Assembly: GCF_030812785.1 (NCBI RefSeq)
Contig: NZ_JAUSTJ010000002.1
Location: 744,001-808,000, forward strand
DNA from: Sphingomonas kyeonggiensis
Lineage (GTDB): Bacteria; Pseudomonadota; Alphaproteobacteria; Sphingomonadales; Sphingomonadaceae
Direction: 5' to 3'
DNA length: 64,000 bases
Under the pieces are notes generated by a model. It did no database searches. It was not told the DNA's origin and was given only the letters and a program-made list of their open reading frames with translations. This document shows, piece after piece, positions 48,054-56,743 of the stretch (position 1 is its first letter; each line of letters opens with the position of its first letter). Position numbers and translations under genes: made by a program.

Positions 48054-48502
48054 TCCGCTGCCTGCAGCAGATCGCGCAGCTTCTTGGTCGTGTCGTGCCC
48101 CCTGAGCACCGAGGTATAGCATTCGCGTACCACGCCCTGCGCGCCGGGCGACATGCGTTCGTCGGCAAGCACCCGGTCGAACTCCTCCTTCAGATAATCC
48201 TCGCCGCGTTCGATCTCGCTGAGGATCGCGTTGTCGCCGCCGCCAAGGGCCAGGCGGAAATCCTCCACCCGGCGGTGGATCGTCGCGGCGGTCGAGCCAT
48301 ATTCGGCCGGCGTGCCGCCCAGCTCGCGACTCTTTGCCGAGAGTGCCTCGATCACGCGGCGGCGTTCGTCGGCCATGTCCTCGAAGAACTGGACGAAGCG
48401 GCCGGCATCGGCATGCTTCGCCGAATGCTCGTAACCGCGCACGCTGTCGATGGTGGTGACGATCAGGTCGTCGAGCTTGGACACGTCATGGTTGGTGGTC
48501 AC
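48050..48502 (-). CDS. PA2169-type four-helix-bundle protein (DUF2383)
   Basis: A 150-residue helical protein: LDDLIVTTIDSVRGYEHSAK, then FFEDMADERRRVIEALSAKS, RGEDYLKEEFDRVLADERM. The conserved Glu and His residues suggest a ferritin-like metal site, with unknown function. Related genes are often stress-induced. A GCAAC-N17-GGTT sequence upstream is two mismatches from an EcfG promoter. Its stop overlaps the CGNR gene by four bases. Confidence 0.78.
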   Translation of the reverse strand: MTTNHDVSKLDDLIVTTIDSVRGYEHSAKHADAGRFVQFFEDMADERRRVIEALSAKSRELGGTPAEYGSTAATIHRRVEDFRLALGGGDNAILSEIERGEDYLKEEFDRVLADERMSPGAQGVVRECYTSVLRGHDTTKKLRDLLQAAD

Positions 48503-48584
48503 GCGGGCTCTCCTCGCAAGTCATTGCAGGGAGAACCCCGCGCACCATCCGCGGGTTGCCGAAAATTGATGGTTAGCCAAGTAT

Positions 48585-48962
48585 TTAGGCGTAGCTGACG
48601 ATCTCGAACTCGGTGCCGTCATGGTCGAGGAAATAGAAGCGCCGGCCGGGATCGTAGTCGGCATGGGCGAAGGGGATCAGCCCCGCCTTCACCACCCGCC
48701 GCTCGATGGCGTCGAGATCGTCGACCAGGATGCCGACATGGTTGAGCGGCCGGCCCTTCTCGAACGTCGCCTGGTCGGGCGTCTCGGGCGGGGTGTAGAC
48801 CGCCAGATAGGTGCGCTCGTCGCCGACATGGATGGTCCGGCCGCCGTCGCGTGCCGGGCCTTCCCAGCGGACATGCCAGTCGAACAGGTCGCCGAGCAGT
48901 TTCGCCGCGCGCTCGGGGCTGCGGACGGTGATGTTCACATGCTCGATATAGGGCTGGGACAT
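48585..48962 (-). CDS. VOC-family (glyoxalase/dioxygenase-like) protein
   Basis: A 125-residue VOC-fold protein: IEHVNITVRSPERAAKLLGD, LNHVGILVDDLDAIERRV and RRFYFLDHDGTEFEIVSY. Metal ligands could be the first His, the His of NHVGI and the last Glu. Function is not fixed: fosfomycin/bleomycin-type resistance or glyoxalase-like. The SoxR box and promoter upstream point to induction by redox-cycling compounds. Confidence 0.85.
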   Translation of the reverse strand: MSQPYIEHVNITVRSPERAAKLLGDLFDWHVRWEGPARDGGRTIHVGDERTYLAVYTPPETPDQATFEKGRPLNHVGILVDDLDAIERRVVKAGLIPFAHADYDPGRRFYFLDHDGTEFEIVSYA

Positions 48963-48996
48963 GGATTTCCTTTCCGGTTGGATGCCATGCCGCGAG

Positions 48997-49027
48997 CAGC
49001 TACAACCTCAACCTAGGTTGAGGTCAA
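48997..49027 (-). promoter_or_regulatory. SoxR box and SoxR-type promoter for the VOC gene
   Basis: ACCTCAACCTAGGTTGAGGT (49005-49024) is a perfect palindrome very close to the SoxR box CCTCAAGTTAACTTGAGG. On the minus strand TTGACC (49027-49022), a 19-base spacer and TAGCTG (49002-48997) form the long-spacer promoter typical of MerR-family activation, aimed at the VOC gene. Confidence 0.82.
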
Positions 49028-49040
49028 GCGGGAAAATGCG

Positions 49041-49508
49041 GTGCGCGGGAACGAGCTTCTGACGATCGGCGAGCTGGCGGCGCGCACGGGCATCGCCGTG
49101 TCGGCGGTGCGCTTCTACGAGGGGAAGGGGATCGTCCATCCGATCCGTACCAGCGGCAACCAGCGGCGCTTCCTCCGCTCGGACATCCGCCGCATCTCCT
49201 TCGCGCTGATCGCGCAGCAGCTCGGCCTCACCCTGCCGCAGATCGCCGAGGAACTGGGCAAGCTGCCCGAGGGGCGCACGCCTACCAGCGAGGATTGGGA
49301 ACGGATCAGCCGCGGCATCCGCAAGCGGATCGAGGTGCAGATCGCCCGGCTCCAGCGCACCCTCGACGATCTCGACGGCTGTATCGGCTGCGGATGCCTG
49401 AGCCTGAAGAAATGCGCGCTCTACAATCCCGAGGACCGCGCGGCGGCGAACGGGGCGGGGCCGCGCTTCATCCTGGTCTCGCGCAAGGTGGCGCTGGGGC
49501 TGGATTAG
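49041..49508 (+). CDS. soxR: Redox-sensing transcriptional activator SoxR
   Basis: A 155-residue MerR-family regulator. Helix-turn-helix: LTIGELAARTGIAVSAVRFY; coiled-coil dimerisation around residues 85-112; and the [2Fe-2S] ligands Cys114, Cys117, Cys119 and Cys125 in GCIGCGCLSLKKC. It senses redox-active compounds. GTG 49041 is the start. The divergent VOC gene shares its operator; no soxS is present, as is usual outside enterobacteria. Confidence 0.95.
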   Translation: MRGNELLTIGELAARTGIAVSAVRFYEGKGIVHPIRTSGNQRRFLRSDIRRISFALIAQQLGLTLPQIAEELGKLPEGRTPTSEDWERISRGIRKRIEVQIARLQRTLDDLDGCIGCGCLSLKKCALYNPEDRAAANGAGPRFILVSRKVALGLD

Positions 49509-49529
49509 CCAAGCCGCCAGCTCTAGTTT

Positions 49530-49635
49530 GTCACCCCGGCCTTGTGCCGGGGTCCACTATGCCTTCCGGACTGACATTGGAGCCTCTTGCTCATGACTCG
49601 CCTCCCGGTGGACCCCGGCACAAGGCCGGGGTGAC
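49530..49635. repeat. REPIN-like REP doublet (third sequence variant)
   Basis: GTCACCCCGGCCTTGTGCCG then GGGTCCAC, and its inverted copy, around a 50-base spacer. The same variant is at 53845. It lies in the 268-base space before the peptidase gene; the remainder of that space (49636-49776) shows no gene and probably holds the promoter. Confidence 0.85.
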
Positions 49636-49776
49636 GAGAAGAAGGAGGCCGAGGCGCCAGCAGGGGAGGGTTGGCGCACGTGGTTTTATTGCGGCCCTGC
49701 GCAAGATTCCTCCGGCCTGCCGCTTTACCCCGCGCCCGGACCCCGCAATAACGCGGCCCCAAGGAGATCGGGGTTT

Positions 49777-51996
49777 ATGCGGAAATACTTGGTTGGGCTT
49801 GCAATGATGGGAGCGCCGCTGATGGCGAATGAAGCGCTGGCGCAGAACAAGGACCTCACGCTCGAGCGCGTGTTCGCCAGCCCCGATCTGAACGGCCCGC
49901 AGCCGCGCGCCGCCAAGCTCTCGCCCGACGGCAAGTTCCTCACCCTGCTGCGCAACCGCGCCGACGAGAAGGAGCGGTTCGACCTGTGGGCGATGGACAC
50001 GCGCACCGGCGAATGGCGGATGCTGGTGGACTCCAAGAAGTTCGGCACCGGCGCCGAGATGTCGGAGGCCGAGAAGATGCAGCGCGAACGCGCCCGCATC
50101 GCCGGCACCAAGGGCATCGTCGCCTATGACTGGGCGCCGGACAGCAAGTCGGTGCTCGTGCCGCTCGACGGCGAGCTCTACCGCGCCGGGCTCGACGGCA
50201 ATGTCGCCAGGCTGCCCGCCAATGCGGGCCCCAAGCTCAACGCTGAGATCAGCCCGGCGGGGGGCTATGTCTCGTACGTGCAGGACCAGAACCTGGTGGT
50301 GATGGGCCTGGCCGGCGCTGCGCCGAAGCCGATCACCGATGACGGCCAGGGCACCGTTCATTGGGGCGAGGCGGAGTTCGTCGCGCAGGAGGAAATGGCG
50401 CGATTCAAGGGCTATTGGTGGTCGCCGGACGACAAGCATGTCGCGGTCGAGCGCTTCGACGAGGCGCCGGTCGGCATCGTCGCCCGCGCCGCGATCGGCG
50501 CCGAGGGCACCCAGCTGTTCCAGCAGCGCTACCCCAAGGCCGGCACGCCCAACGCGCTGATCGATCTCTACGTCATGGACCCCTCGGGCGCCGGCAAGGT
50601 CAAGGTCGACCTGGGCGCCGACAAGGACATCTACCTCGCCCGGGTCGACTGGTCGAAGGACGGCAGGACGCTCTACGTCCAGCGCGAGAACCGCGAGCAG
50701 ACCGTGCTCGACTTGCTCCAGGTCGATCCGGCCACCGGCAAGTCGGTCGTGCTGTTCAGCGAGAAGGCGCGTGCGAAGAGCTGGGTGAACCTGTCGAGCG
50801 CGTTGACGCCGCTCGATGACGGCAGCCTGCTCTGGTGGTCCGAGCGCGACGGCCACGGCCATCTCTATCGCTTCGCCAAGGGCAAGTTTGCCCAGATCAC
50901 CAAGGGCGACTGGGAAGTCACCCCCGATGTGGTCGGCGTGGACGAGGCCAAGGGCCGCGTCTTCTTCCTCGGCAACAAGGACGGCGTGCTCGAGCGGCAC
51001 CTCTATTCGGTCGACTATCGGAAGGGCGGGGCGATCACCCGGCTGACCGAGGCCGGCTGGTGGAACGAGGCGACGATGGATCCCTCGGGCACCCGCGCGA
51101 TCGTCAAGCGCTCCAACCCAAACCAGCCGCCGCAGACCTATCTCGCTGACGCCAGCGGCAAGCGCATCGCCTGGGTGAACGAGAATGCGGTCACTGCTGC
51201 CGATCATCCCTACAGCGTCTATCTCGCCGGGCACCGCGAGCGGACCTTCGGCACGATCAAGGCGGCCGACGGCTCGACGCTCAATTGGGAGATGATCACG
51301 CCGAAGATGGAGCCGGGCAAGAAATACCCCGTGTTCTTCCAGCATTATGGCGGCCCGCATTCGCAGACGGTGAGCAAGGCCTGGGGCGGCGCGCTCCAGC
51401 AGTACCTCGTCTCGCGCGGCTATATCTGGTTCCAGCTCGACAATCGCGGCTCGGCCAATCGCGGCGTCGATTTCGAGAGCCAGATCTGGCACGCGATGGG
51501 CAGCGTCGAGGTCGAGGACCAGGTCGCGGGTGCGAACTATCTGAAGACGCTTCCCTATGTGGATGCGAACAAGGTCGTCACCTATGGCTGGTCGTACGGC
51601 GGCTACATGACGCTGAAGATGCTGGAAAAGGCGCCGGGCGTGTTCGCCGCGGGCGTGGCCGGCGCGCCGGTGACCAAGTGGGAGCTTTACGACACCCATT
51701 ATACCGAGCGCTACATGGGCGACCCGACCAAGGTGCCCGAGGCGTACAAGGCTTCGGACAATATCGGCGAGGCGGCGAAGATCGCCGATCCGATGCTGCT
51801 GATCCATGGCATGGCAGACGACAATGTCGTGTTCGAGAACAGTACCGCGATGGCGGCGACGCTGCAAAAGGCCGAAGTGCCGTTCGAGATGATGTTCTAC
51901 CCCGGCCACACCCACCGCGTCGGCGGTCCGGGTATCAGCGTGCACCTGTGGAACACGATCCTCGACTTCCTGGAGCGGAAGACGAACGCGAAGTAG
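49777..51996 (+). CDS. Exported dipeptidyl-peptidase IV-type S9 peptidase
   Basis: A 739-residue protein with a signal peptide (cleavage near ALAQ, residues 20-23). The N-terminal beta-propeller has the substrate-binding double Glu region (GEAEFVAQEEMARFKGYWW). The C-terminal alpha/beta-hydrolase has Ser in TYGWSYGGYMTLKML, Asp in HGMADDNVVFENS and His in GHTHRVGG. It removes N-terminal dipeptides with Pro or Ala second. It probably acts in the periplasm. Confidence 0.93.
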   Translation: MRKYLVGLAMMGAPLMANEALAQNKDLTLERVFASPDLNGPQPRAAKLSPDGKFLTLLRNRADEKERFDLWAMDTRTGEWRMLVDSKKFGTGAEMSEAEKMQRERARIAGTKGIVAYDWAPDSKSVLVPLDGELYRAGLDGNVARLPANAGPKLNAEISPAGGYVSYVQDQNLVVMGLAGAAPKPITDDGQGTVHWGEAEFVAQEEMARFKGYWWSPDDKHVAVERFDEAPVGIVARAAIGAEGTQLFQQRYPKAGTPNALIDLYVMDPSGAGKVKVDLGADKDIYLARVDWSKDGRTLYVQRENREQTVLDLLQVDPATGKSVVLFSEKARAKSWVNLSSALTPLDDGSLLWWSERDGHGHLYRFAKGKFAQITKGDWEVTPDVVGVDEAKGRVFFLGNKDGVLERHLYSVDYRKGGAITRLTEAGWWNEATMDPSGTRAIVKRSNPNQPPQTYLADASGKRIAWVNENAVTAADHPYSVYLAGHRERTFGTIKAADGSTLNWEMITPKMEPGKKYPVFFQHYGGPHSQTVSKAWGGALQQYLVSRGYIWFQLDNRGSANRGVDFESQIWHAMGSVEVEDQVAGANYLKTLPYVDANKVVTYGWSYGGYMTLKMLEKAPGVFAAGVAGAPVTKWELYDTHYTERYMGDPTKVPEAYKASDNIGEAAKIADPMLLIHGMADDNVVFENSTAMAATLQKAEVPFEMMFYPGHTHRVGGPGISVHLWNTILDFLERKTNAK

Positions 51997-52011
51997 CTCC
52001 ATTACCCGATC

Positions 52012-52095
52012 CGTCATCCCCGCGCAGGCGGGGATCCAGGGTAACAAAGGGCATCGCTCTGCGACTCTGAATCCCCGTATTCGCGGGAGATGACG
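52012..52095. repeat. REPIN-like REP doublet, right arm degraded
   Basis: CGTCATCCCCGCGCAGGCGG then GGATCCAG on the left; the right copy is altered (GAATCCCCGTATTCGCGGGA then GATGACG). It follows the peptidase stop. Confidence 0.75.
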
Positions 52096-52359
52096 AAGGG
52101 GAGGGGATGGCGAGAAGTCGGGCTTGGGAGGTTTGAGACAAAAAGTTTCACGCAGCGTCTCGCCACCGCAATTTTCTTCTGCTAGGGGCACGGCCATGCT
52201 TCGCACGCTGAAACGAACTAGCAAACGAATTACCGCGCGCCTGTAATGGGCGCCGATGCGGTATTCTTGCCGCGAAGCACAGGAATGCGCTGGCATTCCG
52301 ACACTCTCTGACAGATAGGCGTCCTCGCGGAGTATCTGCGAGGTTCGGAAAGGAACGAA
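52096..52359 (+). other. Leader region of asd with a possible 16-codon peptide and two hairpins
   Basis: A 264-base stretch without a normal gene. ATG at 52196, after TAGGGGC, opens a 16-codon frame (MLRTLKRTSKRITARL) that ends at 52246; it has three Thr and two Lys. Downstream are a 7-bp hairpin (GGAATGC 52282-52288 with GCATTCC 52293-52299) and a 6-bp one (CCTCGC 52323-52328 with GCGAGG 52338-52343). This arrangement resembles an attenuator, but no T run is seen. Confidence 0.4.
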
Positions 52360-53385
52360 ATGGGCTACCGTGTCGTCGTCGCAGGCGCCACCGGCAATGT
52401 CGGGCGCGAAATGTTGAACATCCTGGCCGAGCGGGAATTCCCGATCGACGACCTGGCCGTGCTGGCCTCGTCGCGCTCGACCGGCGACATGGTCGACTTC
52501 GGCGAGACCGGGAAACAGTACAAGATCCAGAACATCGAGCATTTCGACCCGACCGGCTGGGACATCGCCTTGTTCGCGATCGGCTCGGACGGCTCGAAGC
52601 TCCATGCGCCCAGGTTCGCCGCCGCCGGCTGCACGGTGATCGACAATGCGTCGCTCTACCGCATGGATCCGGACGTGCCGCTGATCGTGCCGGAAGTGAA
52701 TCCGGAGGCGATCGATGGCTACAAGGCGCGGAACATCATCGCCAACCCGAACTGCTCGACCGCGCAGATGGTTGTCGCGCTCAAGCCGCTCCACGATGCC
52801 GCGAAGATCAAGCGCGTCGTCGTCGCGACCTACCAGTCGGTCTCCGGCGCGGGCAAGGCGGGCATGGACGAGCTGTTCGAGCAGAGCCGCAACATCTTCG
52901 TCGGCGACCAGGCCGAGCCGAGGAAGTTCACCAAGCAGATCGCCTTCAACGTGATCCCGCACATCGACAGCTTCCTGGACGACGGCTCGACCAAGGAAGA
53001 GTGGAAGATGGTCGTGGAGACCAAGAAGATCCTCGATCCGAAGATCAAGGTCACCGCCACTTGCGTGCGCGTGCCGGTGTTCGTCGGCCACTCGGAAGCG
53101 ATCAACATTGAGTTCGAGGACGAGATCTCGGCCGCGCAGGCCAAGAACATCCTGCGCGAGGCGCCGGGCATCATGCTCGTCGACAAGCATGAGGATGGCG
53201 GATACGTCACCCCGATCGAGTGCGTCGGCGAATACGCCACCTTCGTCAGCCGCGTCCGCGAGGATTCGACGGTGGAGAACGGCCTGTCGCTCTGGTGCGT
53301 CTCGGACAATCTCCGCAAGGGCGCCGCCCTCAACGCCGTGCAGATCGCCGAGCTGCTCGGCCGCCGGCATCTGAAGAAGGCGTAA
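52360..53385 (+). CDS. asd: Aspartate-semialdehyde dehydrogenase
   Basis: A 341-residue enzyme of the Lys, Thr and Met pathways. NADP site: VVVAGATGNVGREMLNILAE; catalytic Cys132 in IIANPNCSTAQMVVAL; substrate-binding region with TCVRVPVFVGHSEAINIEF holding the catalytic His. It converts aspartyl phosphate to the semialdehyde. AAAGGAACGAA precedes the ATG. Confidence 0.96.
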   Translation: MGYRVVVAGATGNVGREMLNILAEREFPIDDLAVLASSRSTGDMVDFGETGKQYKIQNIEHFDPTGWDIALFAIGSDGSKLHAPRFAAAGCTVIDNASLYRMDPDVPLIVPEVNPEAIDGYKARNIIANPNCSTAQMVVALKPLHDAAKIKRVVVATYQSVSGAGKAGMDELFEQSRNIFVGDQAEPRKFTKQIAFNVIPHIDSFLDDGSTKEEWKMVVETKKILDPKIKVTATCVRVPVFVGHSEAINIEFEDEISAAQAKNILREAPGIMLVDKHEDGGYVTPIECVGEYATFVSRVREDSTVENGLSLWCVSDNLRKGAALNAVQIAELLGRRHLKKA

Positions 53386-53389
53386 GCAC

Positions 53390-53839
53390 ATGATAGCGGG
53401 CGGCTGCCGCTGCGGCGCCGTCCGCTACACCCTGGCGATGGACGCGCTTCCGGCCGTCTATTGCTGCCATTGCCGCGATTGCCAGACGGGCTCCGGCAGC
53501 GCCTTTGCCGAGCAGGCGCCGGTGCGCGAGGCGGTGCTGGCGGTCGTGGAAGGCGAGGTGGTGGACTTCATCTTGCCCACCTCCAATGGCGCGATCTCGC
53601 GCCATTTCGCCTGCGGCATCTGCCACACGCGGCTCTACAATGTGAACAGCGGCCGGCCGGGCCTGGCGATCGTGCGTGCGGGCACGCTCGACCGCAGCGA
53701 CGAACCCAGCCCGCGGCTGCATATCTGGACCAGCCGCAAGCAGCCCTGGATCGTCATAGCCGACGACGTGCCGCAATGGCCGGAAAGCGCGCCGCTGGAG
53801 GCGTTCGCGGCGTTGATGCTTCCAAGGGTCGCCGAATAA
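53390..53839 (+). CDS. GFA-family (CENP-V/glutathione-dependent formaldehyde-activating) protein
   Basis: A 149-residue zinc protein with Cys sets GGCRCGAVRY, CCHCRDCQ and CGICHTRLYN, the GFA pattern. Many members are not formaldehyde enzymes and the substrate is unknown. It follows asd by four bases and is probably co-transcribed. A second GFA gene lies at 61608. Confidence 0.88.
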   Translation: MIAGGCRCGAVRYTLAMDALPAVYCCHCRDCQTGSGSAFAEQAPVREAVLAVVEGEVVDFILPTSNGAISRHFACGICHTRLYNVNSGRPGLAIVRAGTLDRSDEPSPRLHIWTSRKQPWIVIADDVPQWPESAPLEAFAALMLPRVAE

Positions 53840-53844
53840 TCCGC

Positions 53845-53949
53845 GTCACCCCGGCCTTGTGCCGGGGTCCACTAAGCCGCGAGGGCTGTGCTAAAGCCTC
53901 ATGTCCCGCGCCTGCCTCCCGGTGGACCCCGGCACAAGGCCGGGGTGAC
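53845..53949. repeat. REPIN-like REP doublet (third variant)
   Basis: Nearly identical to the element at 49530, including the outer GTCACCCCGGCCTTGTGCCG arm. It lies between the convergent GFA and chemoreceptor genes. Confidence 0.85.
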
Positions 53950-53967
53950 GGGAAAAGTGCTTACATC

Positions 53968-55797
53968 TCAGAAACTCGCCCAGGCGTCGGCATTGCCTAC
54001 CGGCTTGGCCGGCGCCGGCCGGGTGCTCGCCAGCGGCTTGAAGCTGCGCGGGGCGGAAGCGCCGCGGCCGTCGCCGATCCGGAAGGTGCTGGCCTGGGCA
54101 TCGAGCCGGCCGACCTGGTCGGTCAGCGCCCGCGCCGCCGCCGAGGTTTCCTCGACCATCGCCGCATTCTGCTGGGTCGCCTGGTCCATCGTGCCGATCG
54201 CGACGCTGACCTCGCTGATCGCCATCGACTGGGCCTGATTGTCCGCCGCGATCGTGCCGAGCAGCTGGTGCACCTCGTCGACCGTGTCGACGATGTCGGA
54301 CAGGGCGCTGTCGACCCGCTCGACCGCGCCCTTGGCGGTCTCGACCTCGGCCTGGGTGACGGTGAGCTGGTCGCGGGCGCGCTTCGCCTCCTCCTCGGCG
54401 CGCATGGCGAGCGCGGAAACCAGGTCGGCGACGACCGCGAAGCCGCGGCCCGCCTCACCGGCGCGGCCGGCCTCGACCGCCGCGTTCATCGCGAGGACGC
54501 GCGTCTGGAAGGCGATCTTGTCGAGGCCCTCGATCACGCTGTCGATGCCCTTGGCGCTGTCACTCACCCGGTTCATCGCCTGCACCGCTTCGTCGGCGGT
54601 GGCGCGGCCCGATCCGACCACCGCGATCGCCGCATCGGCGCGGGTGACGGTCTGGCCGGCCGCCTCGGCGGTGGCGCGCAGCCGCTGGTTCATCTGGGTC
54701 ACCGCGGCTGAAGTCTCCTCCAGGCTGGCGGCATTGCCCTCGGTGCGGCGGGCAAGGTCCTCGGACGCGGCGGCGATCTCGGTCGAGCCGGTCTGGATCG
54801 CGCCGGTGCTCTCCAGCACGGTGCCGATCAGTTCGCGCAGGCTCGCCAGCGCCGCATTGTAGTTTCCGCCGAGCAGGGCGAAGTCGGCGGGGAAGTCACT
54901 GCCGACATCGGCGGTCAGGTCGCCGCCCGCGACACGCTCCAGCGCACCGCCGAGCATCGCCATCGCGCGCTCGCGCTCGACTTCGCCGAGCCGGTGCTTC
55001 GCCTCGGCCGCAGCCTTGTCGTTGGCGGCGACGCGGAAGCGCTCGAGCGCGCGGGCCATCTGGCCGATCTCGTCGGCGCTGCGATGCTCGGGCACGGTGA
55101 TCGCGGCATCGCCGGCGGCGAGGTGCTGCATGGCTTCGGTCATCTGGGCGAGGGGGCGGAACATCGCGCGGCAGATCAGGAAGCCGATCACCGTGACGAG
55201 CAGGGTGATCAGCGTCGCGGCGATCGCCATCGAGCTGCGAACCGATTGAATTCCGGCCAGAACATCCGAGCGCGGGATGCCGACATAGAGCACGCCGACC
55301 ACCTTGCCGCTGGCATCCTTGATCGGATCATAGGCGGTGAAGAAGGGCTTGCCGAGAATGTCGGCGGACCCCCGATACGGTTTCCCTTCGCCGAGCACCG
55401 CATCCTTGGCCGGACCGGCCGCCAAGGGCGTGCCTACCGCGCGGCTGCCGTCGGGCTTGAGCACGTTGGTGGTGATCCGCGTATCGCCCGCGAAGATCGT
55501 CGCGGTGCCGCCGACCAGGCTCTTGATCTCGTCGACCGGCTGGGTCCAGCCATTGAGCTTGTGGCTGCCGACATAGAGGTCGCCGCCCTCGGCACGGAAG
55601 CCGTCGCCCTGGTCGCGCAGCACCTTCCAGGCGACGCGCATGTTGGTCTCCTGGCGCTCGGCCGCCATGCGCTCGGCATCGGCGGTCAGCACCCGGTCGC
55701 TCACGACATAGGTGGCCAGCGCCAGCAGCAACAGGCTGGCGATGGTGATGATCATGGTCTTGGTGGCAAGCTGCAGATTGGCAAGTCGTTGGCGCAT
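53968..55797 (-). CDS. Methyl-accepting chemotaxis protein with a periplasmic Cache-type domain
   Basis: A 609-residue receptor. One N-terminal membrane helix (about residues 14-33), a periplasmic domain of the single-Cache type (for example TATIFAGDTRITTNV, FFTAYDPIKDASGKVVGVLY), a second helix (about 188-210), HAMP, and the signalling hairpin (tip KIAFQTRVLAMNAAVEAGRA, then GEAGRGFAVVADLVSALAMR). The C-terminus ends ADAWASF, close to the WxxF tail that tethers CheR/CheB. Its ligand is unknown. Confidence 0.93.
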   Translation of the reverse strand: MRQRLANLQLATKTMIITIASLLLLALATYVVSDRVLTADAERMAAERQETNMRVAWKVLRDQGDGFRAEGGDLYVGSHKLNGWTQPVDEIKSLVGGTATIFAGDTRITTNVLKPDGSRAVGTPLAAGPAKDAVLGEGKPYRGSADILGKPFFTAYDPIKDASGKVVGVLYVGIPRSDVLAGIQSVRSSMAIAATLITLLVTVIGFLICRAMFRPLAQMTEAMQHLAAGDAAITVPEHRSADEIGQMARALERFRVAANDKAAAEAKHRLGEVERERAMAMLGGALERVAGGDLTADVGSDFPADFALLGGNYNAALASLRELIGTVLESTGAIQTGSTEIAAASEDLARRTEGNAASLEETSAAVTQMNQRLRATAEAAGQTVTRADAAIAVVGSGRATADEAVQAMNRVSDSAKGIDSVIEGLDKIAFQTRVLAMNAAVEAGRAGEAGRGFAVVADLVSALAMRAEEEAKRARDQLTVTQAEVETAKGAVERVDSALSDIVDTVDEVHQLLGTIAADNQAQSMAISEVSVAIGTMDQATQQNAAMVEETSAAARALTDQVGRLDAQASTFRIGDGRGASAPRSFKPLASTRPAPAKPVGNADAWASF

Positions 55798-55937
55798 GGG
55801 AAATCTCGTTGGTCGGCGCCGGAGCGACGCCGAAAAGTCGGAATTTCCATCATTATAGGGCGGTCGCAGGCAGCCGCGTGCCGCAGACGAAGTTACGCTG
55901 GCGCAACAACTTTGGCGGGCGCTATTCGTGCGCCGGT

Positions 55938-56594
55938 TCAGCTGTCGCAGCTATAGTCCGGCGGGTAGATCGAGCGGCCGAGATCCTTGCGGACGCGGCG
56001 GGCCAGGCTGGTCGCCGCGCGATTGCCGAGCTTCTCGGCATGGTCGAGCACATCGGCGAGCGGGCCCGAACAGCCGCCGACCTTGTTGAGCAGCGCGACC
56101 ATGCGCGAGGCACGGACCGCGCCCTCCTCCGCGCTCTCCCGCGCCGGCAGGAACCAGCCGAGCTCCAGCGCGGGGCGGATGCGGTCGTCCTGGCCGGCAT
56201 ATTTCTTGTCGATCGGATCGATCACCTGGGTGCCGAGCAGGATCGCGCCCGCGGCGGCGGCCATGGTGCCCACGCGCGATGGACCCTTGGTCACCCGGTC
56301 GGGATCGGGCATCGCATAATAGCTGAGCAGCAGCGCGGCGAGCGCGCGGGCGCTCTGCCGATCCTCGACCAGCGCCAGCGCGTCGGGATCGACTTCGATC
56401 CGGTCGACCCGGGCGCGGGCAAAGGCGCCGCGCTCCTCCGCGGGGATGGTGGCGAGGGTGAACGGCGCCTCGCCCGGCACCAGCTCGTGCAGCGCGACGT
56501 CGAGCTGTTCGATGGGGGCAGGGCGCATCGGCGCGGCGGCGCCCAGCACGAGCGCGGCGGAAACCATGGCGAGCATCTTGATCCGCATCTGCAT
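55938..56594 (-). CDS. Exported hypothetical protein, 218 residues
   Basis: A signal peptide (residues 1-22; MRIKMLAMVSAALVLGAAAP may start at the second Met) and a helical mature part with ARALAALLLSYYAMPDPDRV and GWFLPARESAEEGAVRASRM. Two Cys near the end (GGCSGP, DYSCDS) may form a disulfide. No family is recognised. Confidence 0.6.
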   Translation of the reverse strand: MQMRIKMLAMVSAALVLGAAAPMRPAPIEQLDVALHELVPGEAPFTLATIPAEERGAFARARVDRIEVDPDALALVEDRQSARALAALLLSYYAMPDPDRVTKGPSRVGTMAAAAGAILLGTQVIDPIDKKYAGQDDRIRPALELGWFLPARESAEEGAVRASRMVALLNKVGGCSGPLADVLDHAEKLGNRAATSLARRVRKDLGRSIYPPDYSCDS

Positions 56595-56743
56595 TCCCCT
56601 CTTTGCTGCCGATCATAGCCCCAATCGGTCTCGAGGACGAGACGTTGCGACAGGAGGCAAACCGTAGGCGACGAACATCGTCTTTACCGGGAATTGACTG
56701 ATCGAGGTTAGACAGATGCGTTCACTGGGGTGGGTCGCGTCGC

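Noticed and set aside
48503..48584. EcfG promoter for the PA2169-type gene
   Set aside because: GCAAC-N17-GGTT has mismatches in both boxes; too weak to list as a feature.
49591..53391. 1266-codon open frame opposite the peptidase and asd genes
   Set aside because: It spans two certain genes and a REPIN; composition is that of a GC-skew artefact, although its length is striking.
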